From JABMQB01 sp963678235 (GTDB lineage: Bacteria > Bacteroidota > Bacteroidia > Bacteroidales > Prolixibacteraceae), in NCBI GenBank assembly GCA_963678235.1, contig OY782766.1:1674001-1738000 (forward strand): a DNA stretch of 64,000 nucleotides, written 5' to 3'. The notes below the pieces were generated by a model. The model was not told the DNA's origin. It searched no databases and was given only the letters and a program-made list of their open reading frames with translations. The position numbers were made by a program, and so were the translations under genes. Positions 54,233-63,700 of this stretch are shown piece after piece (position 1 is the first letter of the stretch; each line of letters begins with the position of its first letter).

Positions 54233-55450
54233 TTAGGAGCTGTGCTTTTCTATTTCCACGGCATAAATATCGGTGTGCCCTTCAAAATTTGCCCTGAAAA
54301 TAATCCATTTACCATCGGGAGAGAAATGCACATTTGGTTCTAGTTTATAATTATGGTGTTTCATGTTCACCAGTCGCTCCGAACGCAATTTATCGCCATC
54401 GGGATGGAACAAATAAATCCACATGCCATCTTTGGCTTTTGCAACCTGTCCCGGATCACCTCCATCACCGGCAAACAATTGCTGATCAGGCGAAATATTA
54501 AAATGTATCGACCACTCATCGCGTTCAAGCGAATACCTTTTTTCATTACCCGTGCGAATATCGGTTCCACTTAGAAAAAACGTTTCACCACGTGGCATCT
54601 GCAAATCAAACCAAATACGGCTTCCGTCCCTGCTAAAAAATTCATGCCCTGCAATTTCCATATCCATGCTACGGTGGTGCATTAACTTAGGTTGACCACC
54701 ATTTACATTCACCGACCAAATGCGATCGACTTTGTGCCAGGGTCCTTCATGGCAGAACATCAATATTTCTGGGTCGGTAGGAGAAAACTGCACATGGTTT
54801 AGCCAGGCATTTTCCGAGTATATTCTTTTAAATTCTCCGGTTTCCACATCAATTGTAAATAGCGAACGTAAAAGCCTTGCTTCGAAGATCACATTAAAAA
54901 AGTCCCTCTTTTCAGGATACTTGCGGAATAATTCCCGTTCTTCAGGGGAACTAACTGCACCTCCAAGAAGTGTTTCATCGGCATTTAAGGTTGTAATACC
55001 CGCTTTAATACTATCAGGGAATACATAAACAAGGCGTGTTTGTTTATTTTCAACCCCAGTGGCAAAAACACTATCGCCACATTGATAAAAAACTTCCCTG
55101 CGTTTTTTCCCTACAATCTCTCCTTTTATACCTTTTTTATTGGTAATCTGATCAGCCTGACGAGTTTTTAAATCAACTGCGAATAATTGCCTGTTATCAT
55201 CGACCGATCCATAAAATATCATTTTTTCGTTTTCACCTTTAATAGCCGGCAAGAATGGGTTGTTATGAAAATAAAAACTTCTGTTGTCTCCTTTTCGCGA
55301 TGTAAGATGAATTATTTTATGCCCGGTATCTTTATCAATCCACTGATCAGGCATTGGGGTAATTGACCCGGTTTCAACAAGTTCTAATTTCTTTTCTGCA
55401 CAAGAACATGTTAATGCCAAGGCCAGAATTGCTAAAATAGTTGGTTTCAT
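54233..55450 (-). CDS. PL22-like oligogalacturonate lyase, lipoprotein
   Basis: 405 residues with a lipoprotein signal (LALALTCSCAEKK). A seven-bladed propeller with GDNRSFYFHNNPFLP, LMFCHEGPWHKVDRIW and IAGHEFFSRDGSRIWFD, the His/Gln-rich segments of PL22 that bind Mn. It would cleave unsaturated or saturated galacturonate oligomers by beta-elimination. PL22 enzymes in Proteobacteria are cytosolic; a lipoprotein signal here places it in the periplasm. Confidence 0.8.
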   Translation of the reverse strand: MKPTILAILALALTCSCAEKKLELVETGSITPMPDQWIDKDTGHKIIHLTSRKGDNRSFYFHNNPFLPAIKGENEKMIFYGSVDDNRQLFAVDLKTRQADQITNKKGIKGEIVGKKRREVFYQCGDSVFATGVENKQTRLVYVFPDSIKAGITTLNADETLLGGAVSSPEERELFRKYPEKRDFFNVIFEARLLRSLFTIDVETGEFKRIYSENAWLNHVQFSPTDPEILMFCHEGPWHKVDRIWSVNVNGGQPKLMHHRSMDMEIAGHEFFSRDGSRIWFDLQMPRGETFFLSGTDIRTGNEKRYSLERDEWSIHFNISPDQQLFAGDGGDPGQVAKAKDGMWIYLFHPDGDKLRSERLVNMKHHNYKLEPNVHFSPDGKWIIFRANFEGHTDIYAVEIEKHSS

Positions 55451-55467
55451 TGGTTTAGGTTTTAGTA

Positions 55468-56814
55468 TTATTTTTCTTTTGCTTCTTCTATAATCCGGTC
55501 GTATTTTGCACGGGCTGGCAATTCATGAAATTTTTCCATTTTTAAAATTTCGACACCAGCACGGATAACTGGCCCTTCCCCCATTGCAATACTAGTTGCC
55601 ACAGGCCTTTTATAATAAAATGACAAGGAAGGCATAATTCCTGTTCCAACACATATATTATGTACATCACCTTTTTCGTCAATTTGAGATAGGATTCCTT
55701 TCCACCCAGAATCGGCTACATGCGAAAAATCCTGATCGATCCAGCCATTGTTCACTCCTCGTGCCATGCCAAAAACAAACATTGCAGTTGATGACGTTTC
55801 CAGATATGAATCGTTCTTATCCAACAACTGATGCCATAAACCACTTTCGCTTTGACAACGTGCAAGCCCTTCCGCCTGACGGTTAAAGATTTTCAACACA
55901 TCTTCCCGCCCCGGATAATCTTCGGGAAGTACTTCCAACAAATCGGCTTGAGCCATAAATACCCAACCATTGGCACGTGCCCAGTGGGCAACTCCGTGCA
56001 TCTGAATATCGGTGTGATAGCAATGGTAAAAAACCTCTTTTTGTTCGCACCATAAATAATCGTAGTATTTTTTTATTTGATGGATTGCATCGTCGAAATA
56101 TTTTGTGTCGCCGGTATGTTTTCCCATGCGGGCAAGAAACGCCACACTCATGTATAAATCATCAGCCCAAATGGTATTTTCGTGGGGCCAATAGCGCGAA
56201 ATTGTATTATCTGCCAAGCGTGGTTCGGTATGCAAAAGATGGTGGGCAACCTGATCGATATAATCTTTATAGGCTACATTTTGTTTTTTTTCATACACCT
56301 CGATGAGGCTTGCCCCAATTGTACCGCAATCATCTAAACGGATCATACGGTAAAACATGTGCCAGTTTACCTTACGAACACTATACCAGTCGGTTTTAAG
56401 TTCTTCATTATACAGTTTTTTAAAATAATCCAAATCGCCATGGTTAAAAACAAAGTCGAAATTTTTATCGACAAACTGATTGTACTCTTTTTTATCTAGT
56501 AAAGTGCCCAATTCGTTCATCGCAAAATTCAAGACCCCATTGGTATAATGCCAATTGTTATAGCGACTTTCAACTTTCACGGAAATTTTTAAGGGTAATC
56601 CTTTTGTAGTAGCAAAAGTTTCATTTGTCTCCGTATCGATAAAACGATAAGTTGTTTCGGAAAGGATACGGTCCGCAACTTTCTCAAGAATTTGCTGTGT
56701 TTCCTTTCGATACTCAGGAATATTTACTGTTTGTGCAATCAAATTACTGCTTGAAAGCAATGTACAGAAAAGTATAATAATTGATATTTTGATTTTTTGT
56801 TGGTTATTTTTCAT
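55468..56814 (-). CDS. GH105 unsaturated rhamnogalacturonyl/glucuronyl hydrolase
   Basis: About 448 residues from ATG at 56814 (signal peptide ending near SSSNLIAQ); an upstream ATG at 56844 adds ten residues. An (alpha/alpha)6 barrel of GH105/GH88 with MIRLDDCGTIGASLIEVYE, WADDLYMSVAFLARMGK (catalytic Asp near 218-219) and SYLETSSTAMFVFGMARG. It removes the 4,5-unsaturated uronic acid left by lyases such as PL22. The gene order lyase-hydrolase fits sequential action. Confidence 0.9.
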   Translation of the reverse strand: MKNNQQKIKISIIILFCTLLSSSNLIAQTVNIPEYRKETQQILEKVADRILSETTYRFIDTETNETFATTKGLPLKISVKVESRYNNWHYTNGVLNFAMNELGTLLDKKEYNQFVDKNFDFVFNHGDLDYFKKLYNEELKTDWYSVRKVNWHMFYRMIRLDDCGTIGASLIEVYEKKQNVAYKDYIDQVAHHLLHTEPRLADNTISRYWPHENTIWADDLYMSVAFLARMGKHTGDTKYFDDAIHQIKKYYDYLWCEQKEVFYHCYHTDIQMHGVAHWARANGWVFMAQADLLEVLPEDYPGREDVLKIFNRQAEGLARCQSESGLWHQLLDKNDSYLETSSTAMFVFGMARGVNNGWIDQDFSHVADSGWKGILSQIDEKGDVHNICVGTGIMPSLSFYYKRPVATSIAMGEGPVIRAGVEILKMEKFHELPARAKYDRIIEEAKEK

Positions 56815-56869
56815 GTTGTTTTTCCTTATCGAATTAAATGCCATCTAATTATGACAAAATCGTTAATCA

Positions 56870-58948
56870 CTAATCATTTAATTTCCAGACACAAACGCCC
56901 GCCGGAGCAAGCACTTTTTCTCCGATTACTATATCAGAGCCCGTTGGGATTTTACATTCATAGTTTTTATCGGAATAATTTAATGCAATCCCAAAACCAT
57001 CGCGATATTCAACAATAATCCCTTTGGGATATGATTCAATTTGAATGTTTAAGCGATTATAAATTTTTTGCATCACATCGTATTCCAATTCTCCTTCTTT
57101 GCTATCAGCGCCGACATATGTAACTGTTCCTTTCCCTTTTTTGTAAAAAGTTACGGAAGGCTTTCCTGCGTAAAAATCACCTTCATAAATCGCCATCGTT
57201 TCAGTTCCTTTGTTTGGTTTTAAAATATCGCCCCAGCTTGTCCATGCATATTTGTTATTATTCATGTTAACAGAATCAACAGAATGAGGTCTTGGCAAGT
57301 CATAAAATTCAATTTCAGCTCCAATTAGATCGTAAATTGGCTCTGCATGTTTCGCTTCCCAAAGATGTCCTTTTTCATTTTGATGCCCTGAGCGACAAGA
57401 CATAATAAGGTTCCCTCCGTTTTCTACATAAGTTGTTAATTTATCAATTAGTTGAAGACTCATTTGCTGATAAGCGGGAACTACAATAAACGGATACGCC
57501 GAAAAATTCATGGAATCCCGGATAAAATCAACCGGTGCGCCAAAAGATTTCAAAGCTTTGTAATACTTTAATACATGCTGTTCGGTATCCCATTCCGTTG
57601 TTTGCTTGTTTTGATTCATTGCTACCGTATTATAAGGATCGTATAAAACCGCCGTCTTCCTTTTTAAATATTCCTCTGGAATTGCATCTTCAGAATAATT
57701 TTCGCGAAGCAACTTTATTTCATCAATAAACTTTTTGTATTCCAACCCTCCTGGAGTTGGGGTAACTCCATCGGTTCCAACAATACCAGAATGGTATTGC
57801 TCATAACCGTAAATGGGCGCCCTGAACCGATAGGTACATGTGAATTTGCTACCTCCTGCAAAAACATGCCATAACCATAAACGAACCGCCCCCGGCAATG
57901 GCTGTGAATTAATGGTTCCCCAATTCACCTGCCCAGGCTGTAATTCCATCACACCATACAATGGAGATAAAGGTCTGAAGAAATCATTTGCCATTGCAAT
58001 TCTTGAATATTCGCCTAAACGGTATCCCTTTTTGCCAATCCCCAAATGTTCGCCATAAACCATATAGCGGGTATAGGTAATAAAATCCAACTCTTTGCTA
58101 TTGCCAATAAAACGCACATCGTACATCGGGATATAGTTGGTAGTTATCCATTGATCTTTATCTGCAAATTTTCGAATTGTAAGTGCCTGTTCATCTAGGA
58201 ACGAAGCCGTTTCGTGATCACAAAACCTACCATGATCGAGCTTTTGGTAAAGGTTCATGCCCCACTGCTTATGTTGTGGAATGTTAATTTCGGAAAAGTC
58301 GCTGTAGGTGCCACTCCAAAAATTTGTTCCCCAGGCTTTATTGACGGCATCAATGTTTTTGTATTTGTTTTTTAACCAAACGCGAAACCTTTGCTGGGCA
58401 TCTTTCCCGTAATCTTGCATTGCCCTTGGTTCGTTGTCCAGCTGCCAACCAATTATTCGTTGATCTTTACCATAATGTTTGGCAAGCTCTGCAATCATTT
58501 TTTGAGAATATTCTCTGTAATAAACGTTTGAAAAAGAGGCATGTTGACGGGCTCCGTGATCCATACTGGTACCATTTTCATGTTTTACCAAAATATCGGG
58601 ATGCTTACGAACCAACCACACCGGCGGTGTTGCAGTAGAAGTGCACATAATTACTTTCAACTTATATTTTGAAGCAAGCTCAACAGCCCTATCCAACCAG
58701 GCGAAAACATATTGCCCTTCTTCTGGTTCTAATTGTGCCCATGCGAACTCTGCAAAATGCGTAAATTCGAAACCCATTTCAGCCATTTTTGCAAAATCCC
58801 TTTCCCATTGGCTTTCGTCCCAATGTTCCGGATAATAATATGCCCCAACGCTGGTAAGCTCAGACGGTGGAAACCAACTATCTTTGCTTTGCGCAAATGC
58901 AAATAAATGCAGAGAAATAAGTATTGAAATTAATATGGAATACTTCAT
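56870..58948 (-). CDS. GH42 beta-galactosidase, exported
   Basis: 692 residues with a signal peptide ending near FAFAQ. The GH42 TIM barrel starts with AYYYPEHWDESQWERDFAKM; the acid/base Glu is E173 in WQLDNEPRA and the nucleophile E335 in GVMELQPGQVNW, followed by the trimerisation domain (PFIVVPAYQQMS) and a C-terminal beta domain. It would remove beta-galactose from galactan side chains of rhamnogalacturonan I. First enzyme gene after SusD, with a terminator and a probable promoter between. Confidence 0.92.
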   Translation of the reverse strand: MKYSILISILISLHLFAFAQSKDSWFPPSELTSVGAYYYPEHWDESQWERDFAKMAEMGFEFTHFAEFAWAQLEPEEGQYVFAWLDRAVELASKYKLKVIMCTSTATPPVWLVRKHPDILVKHENGTSMDHGARQHASFSNVYYREYSQKMIAELAKHYGKDQRIIGWQLDNEPRAMQDYGKDAQQRFRVWLKNKYKNIDAVNKAWGTNFWSGTYSDFSEINIPQHKQWGMNLYQKLDHGRFCDHETASFLDEQALTIRKFADKDQWITTNYIPMYDVRFIGNSKELDFITYTRYMVYGEHLGIGKKGYRLGEYSRIAMANDFFRPLSPLYGVMELQPGQVNWGTINSQPLPGAVRLWLWHVFAGGSKFTCTYRFRAPIYGYEQYHSGIVGTDGVTPTPGGLEYKKFIDEIKLLRENYSEDAIPEEYLKRKTAVLYDPYNTVAMNQNKQTTEWDTEQHVLKYYKALKSFGAPVDFIRDSMNFSAYPFIVVPAYQQMSLQLIDKLTTYVENGGNLIMSCRSGHQNEKGHLWEAKHAEPIYDLIGAEIEFYDLPRPHSVDSVNMNNNKYAWTSWGDILKPNKGTETMAIYEGDFYAGKPSVTFYKKGKGTVTYVGADSKEGELEYDVMQKIYNRLNIQIESYPKGIIVEYRDGFGIALNYSDKNYECKIPTGSDIVIGEKVLAPAGVCVWKLND

Positions 58949-58983
58949 ATTATGGTTAATTAGTTTAATTAGTTATATTTTTT

Positions 58984-59016
58984 GAAAGATAATATAAGCA
59001 ATTAAAAGAAGTGCAA
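58984..59016 (-). promoter_or_regulatory. Probable internal promoter for the enzyme genes
   Basis: On the minus strand TTGC (59016-59013) and TATCTTTC (58991-58984, one mismatch to TAnnTTTG) are 21 bases apart, ahead of the GH42 start at 58948 and after the hairpin following susD. Confidence 0.4.
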
Positions 59017-59162
59017 TTTTTCTAAAATTTCATCCTTCAAGGTAAAACAAAAATAGTTCCTTTGATTTATTTGAATATATCCTAAATATTATAGATACCC
59101 AACAATATCAAACAAAATGAATCTTTTACCTGGATGTATTTTAACTGCAAAAAGAGAAAAAT

Positions 59163-59192
59163 GAGGCTGCCACAAACCTAATGGGCAGCCTC
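59163..59192 (-). terminator. Terminator or attenuator after susD
   Basis: GAGGCTGCC (59192-59184 on the minus strand) pairs with GGCAGCCTC (59171-59163) over a 12-base loop and is followed on the minus strand by T5 and T-rich sequence. It would reduce read-through from susCD into the enzyme genes. Confidence 0.8.
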
Positions 59193-59237
59193 TATAATTA
59201 AATATCTAAAAGCGAATTAATCGATTGTAATGTTACA

Positions 59238-60740
59238 TTAATTGTACCCTGTATTTTGGGAATATAAGCCTTTTTTCACATCCATTTGTTCCTGAGGGAT
59301 TGCATAAATGATATGATCGGCATTTATTGGAGAAAGCATTTGTCCTTGAACATCTTCCACAGGAATCCATGCATTCATCACATCCAGAACTTTTCCGGTA
59401 CGAACTAAGTCATGCCAACGTAAACCTTCCCCGAAAAATTCGAGACGACGTTCAGTTAACAGGTCATCGAGGGTTGCACCAGATATTGCAGGCAGATTTC
59501 CTCTGGCCCGCACATCGCTAATAATTTTATCAACATCTGCCTGGCTACCTGAAGCTCCCTGAAGGATACACTCAGCTTTCATTAAAAGCACATCGGTATA
59601 CCTTAGAACAGGGAAGTTGATTGGAAAATCAAAACGGTCGCTTCCCCATGTTGATTCGTCAGGACGTGAGAATTTAATACAAACAGGATCTTCGGTGTAC
59701 TCGCCGTTGCTGGCATCAATAAAGCCCATTTGCACATTAAACTTAAAACGAAGATCAACAGCAGTGTCATATGTATTGATCAAATCATAAGAAACGTCTT
59801 TTGTTTCCAAACCAATCGCATATGGATAAGCAACTGATCTCCAATAATTTGAACCAGCCAATTCACCCGGATAGGATGCACCTACACCCTGACCACCACT
59901 TACAAATTGGATATCAAAGATAATGTCTGAATTATTCTCATTTTGCAAATCAAATGTCCAGGCGTAATCGTTGAGCATTGCAAACGGACCACTAATAATT
60001 TCATTTAACAAAGTTAAAGCCTGGCTGTATTCATTAGTGCCGAGACATGGGCCACCAGGATGTAATTGAGGACCGGAACGGGTTAAATATACACGGGCAA
60101 GAATACCTTTTGCCGCATAAGATGTTGCACGGCCTATATCGGACCCAGTGTATGAAGGAGGCAACAATTGAGCTGCATCCTGCAAATCAGAAATAATTAA
60201 GTCGTAAACATCGGCTGCAGGGCTTCTTGGTATTTCACGTGCTTCAAGTGGGGTGACAAGTTTATCAATTAAAGGGACGGCTCCAAAATACTTAACCAAA
60301 TCAAAGTAGAAAAGTGCACGCAAAAATTTTGTCTCACCTTCATACTGATTCCTTTTAGCTTCATCAGCAATCGATTCTTCAGTAAGATTGTCCAACAATG
60401 TATTGGCACGCATAATTCCATTATAGTTAGCATCCCAGGCTTCTTTCATATATTCATTAGTAGCTAAAGTAACGGCAAAATTGTTAATTGGCTCGTGAGC
60501 CCGAACACCCATTGACCCAACTCCGTAAATTTTGTCGGAACGAACATCGGATAAGTGGAATTGTCTTTCAGGATATTTGCTTAATGCCTGGTAGATTCCG
60601 TTAACAGCTTGTTCAAAACCGCTCTCGCTGGTAAAAAAACCATCTGAGCTCATTGATGATATTGGTACTTGATTTAATTCATCTTCGCATGATACTAAAC
60701 CAAATACAATGATTGATAGTAGGATATATATATTTTTCAT
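59238..60740 (-). CDS. susD: SusD/RagB family glycan-binding lipoprotein
   Basis: 500 residues with a lipoprotein signal (IIVFGLVSC, Cys18) followed by EDEL, an acidic run like the surface-export signal of Bacteroidota. SusD features: FFTSESGFEQAVNGIYQAL near residues 36-54, the TPR-like helices (KFLRALFYFDLVKYFGAVPL) and the late YTDVLLMKAE and RRLEFFGEGLRWHDLVRTG. It forms the lid on the SusC pore and captures oligosaccharides outside the cell. Confidence 0.95.
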   Translation of the reverse strand: MKNIYILLSIIVFGLVSCEDELNQVPISSMSSDGFFTSESGFEQAVNGIYQALSKYPERQFHLSDVRSDKIYGVGSMGVRAHEPINNFAVTLATNEYMKEAWDANYNGIMRANTLLDNLTEESIADEAKRNQYEGETKFLRALFYFDLVKYFGAVPLIDKLVTPLEAREIPRSPAADVYDLIISDLQDAAQLLPPSYTGSDIGRATSYAAKGILARVYLTRSGPQLHPGGPCLGTNEYSQALTLLNEIISGPFAMLNDYAWTFDLQNENNSDIIFDIQFVSGGQGVGASYPGELAGSNYWRSVAYPYAIGLETKDVSYDLINTYDTAVDLRFKFNVQMGFIDASNGEYTEDPVCIKFSRPDESTWGSDRFDFPINFPVLRYTDVLLMKAECILQGASGSQADVDKIISDVRARGNLPAISGATLDDLLTERRLEFFGEGLRWHDLVRTGKVLDVMNAWIPVEDVQGQMLSPINADHIIYAIPQEQMDVKKGLYSQNTGYN

Positions 60741-60758
60741 TCTATTAAGTTTTATCGG

Positions 60759-63700
60759 TTAAAAAGTAATATTCAGACCAAAAATCATGGATTTTGGAAG
60801 TGGGGAACCACCGTAGTCGTCGCCACCAGTGTTCACTGCTTCAGGGTTAAAACCGCCATAATATTTGTCATCACCAAACCAGTTCTCAGCTGAAGCATAA
60901 ATACGTGCACCACTAATCACACCACTTCGAATATGTTTTCCTAAATCATACCCAAGTGTTATGTTACGTACACGCCAATAATCGCTTGAATACATCCAGT
61001 CTGTATTTTTGATCCTTCCGAAACTAGAATAAACATTTCCTTTAAGTCCGGCACCAGGATCTTCAGGTGTTCTCCAACGATCACGCCATAAGCCAATTGC
61101 CTGATCTAACCAACCCATTCCGGTACGGTCCATTGCACGACCGAATGTAGAATATAAAGTTCCGCCATTTTGTCCTTGAACTAAGATGCTTAAATCAAAT
61201 CCTTTAAACTTAAAGGTATTGGTAATACCCCAAACCAAATTAGGATTTGGATGTCCCAGGATTTGACGGTCATCGGGAGTAATTTTTCCATCTGGCACAC
61301 CGTCTGGTCCACTAACATCAACATATTTCGGGTCACCTGCTCTTTGGTTTCCATACAAAGCAGCTCCTGCATCAATATCAGCCTGTGTAAGGATTCCGTC
61401 TTGTTTCACAACATTGATACTGTACATTGCTTCTCCAACGGTAAGTATATTGTGCTGTATATCGTACGAACCTCCTAAAATAGGTGCATTGTCCGGTCCC
61501 AACTGACGAACTTCGTTTTCATTGTGCCCAAGGTTAATGCTTGTAGTCCATTCAAATTCACCGGTAAAGTTTCTGCTGTTTAGTTCAAATTCCCATCCCT
61601 GGTTAAATACTTCTCCAATGTTGGTCAAAGCTTTTGTGAACCCGGTAGCCGAAGGCACAGGGATTTCTAAAAGCAGATTTGTATTGTTTTTGGTATAATA
61701 TTCAAAAGAACCGTAAATACGGTTGCCCAAAACACCAAAATCCAACCCAAAGTTTAAGGTTTCTGATTCTTCCCAACCGAGGTCTTTATTTGGGAAGTTT
61801 TTCGAAGTTTGACCAATGACTTTTGATCCATTAAAAGAATAATTTGCAGGTTCTAATAAAGCAATATGTGAATAATCGCCAATACTATTGTTACCGGCAA
61901 TCCCCCAACTAACACGCGCTTTCAAGCTGCTCAGCCACTCGACATCACTTAGGAAATCTTCTTCGGAAATACGCCATCCGATGGATGCTGCCGGAAAGAC
62001 CCCCCATTTAGTGTTGTTCCCGAAGCGTGAAGAACCATCACGCCGGATACTTGCTGTCAATAAATATTTATCGAGGTAGCTATAGTTCACCCTCCCAAAA
62101 TAGGATAACATGGTGCTTTTCGTTTCCTTGGTATCGGTTGAACTTGCTTTGATTTCGATTGCATCGTTTAATGTAGTAATATAATCGGTTCCAAAGCCAC
62201 CTGAAGTGCCAATCCGATAGGTATCAAATTTATTCATACTGTAAGAGATACCAGCAACTGCAGAAATATTATGGTTCTCTTTAATTACTTTATCATAAGA
62301 AATAGTGTTTTCATTCACAAAAGTCTGGCGGTTGTATCCGCTCCAACTTCCACTTGCCAAACGGTTTGCAGGTGTTTTCCCATTTACAAATGCCGGACGG
62401 TATGATTTTTTACGTTGATCAGCATTATCCAGGTTTATTGTTGAGCGTACCTTTAAGCCGTCAATAATTTCGTATTGCCCATAAACAGTAGCAAGAGTCC
62501 TGAATATTTTAGATTCGCCAATTGAATTCTCCAATACGCGAACGGGGCTATTCCTTGAGTTTCCATAGGTTAACTGACCATTTTCACCAACGTTGATATC
62601 CAATCCTACTTCTTTTTCAGTAATTGGAGGCATACCAACAGCAACGTGAAGAATTTTATCTTTTCCTTCAACGCCGGGGTCGTTTCCAACCGAATAAGAA
62701 GGCGCAATATTAATCCCCGCTGTAATTTTATCATTAGGAGTAACTTCCACATTTGCCCTTAGGGAGAAACGTTCGTAATCTACATTCTTAAAGTAAGCTT
62801 GTTGATCTAAGTAATCACCTGACACAAAATATTTTATTCCATCAGTTCCTCCGGTTGCAGATAATTGATAATTCTGTACCAGTCCTTTACGGAAAATTTC
62901 ATCTTGCCAGTCAACCGATTCATATTTCCCAAGATCTGATTTATACCAATCAGGATCAGGCATTACGTTACGGTCAAATTTTCCAACATTAGCCATCCTG
63001 GTTTCATAGCTATCGCTTGCCGAACGGTTTTGATCACCCGGGTCGCCAGCAATATACCTTTCATCCATGTATTCAATAGCGCGATCAATCCATTCTTCGG
63101 TGCTTAAAACATCCATCTTACGATTTGGCTCAGTCCATCCTGTGTACATATTAAAGTTAATGGTTGCCTTACCTGCTTTTCCTTTTTTTGTTGTAATCAA
63201 GACCACACCATTGGAAGCCCTCGAACCGTAAATTGCTGCAGAAGCGGCATCTTTTAAAACCTGAATTGACTCAATGTCGTTTGGGTTGATATTATCCAAA
63301 GGGTTACCATTGTTAAAATTACCGGATGAACTTTGTGCTGACATTTCAAGAGGAAAACCGTCTATAACATATAGAGGTTCATTATTTGCGGTTATGGAAC
63401 CTGTACCTCTAATTTGCACACTCATTCCTTTCCCAGGCATACCACTTGTTTGCTTAACACGGACACCTGCCATTTGACCAACTAGGGCCCGGTCAACTGA
63501 AACAACTGCGCGTTCATTTAATTGTTCAGCATCGTATTGCGCAATTGCACCAGTTATGGAAGCTTTCTTTTGCGTACCATATCCCACGGCAATAACTTCT
63601 TCAATACCAAAAACGTCTTCCATTAAGCTGATCTCAAACGATAAATTATCTCCAACGGGAACCTCTTGTGCCTGATATCCAACAAAAGAGAACACCAGTA

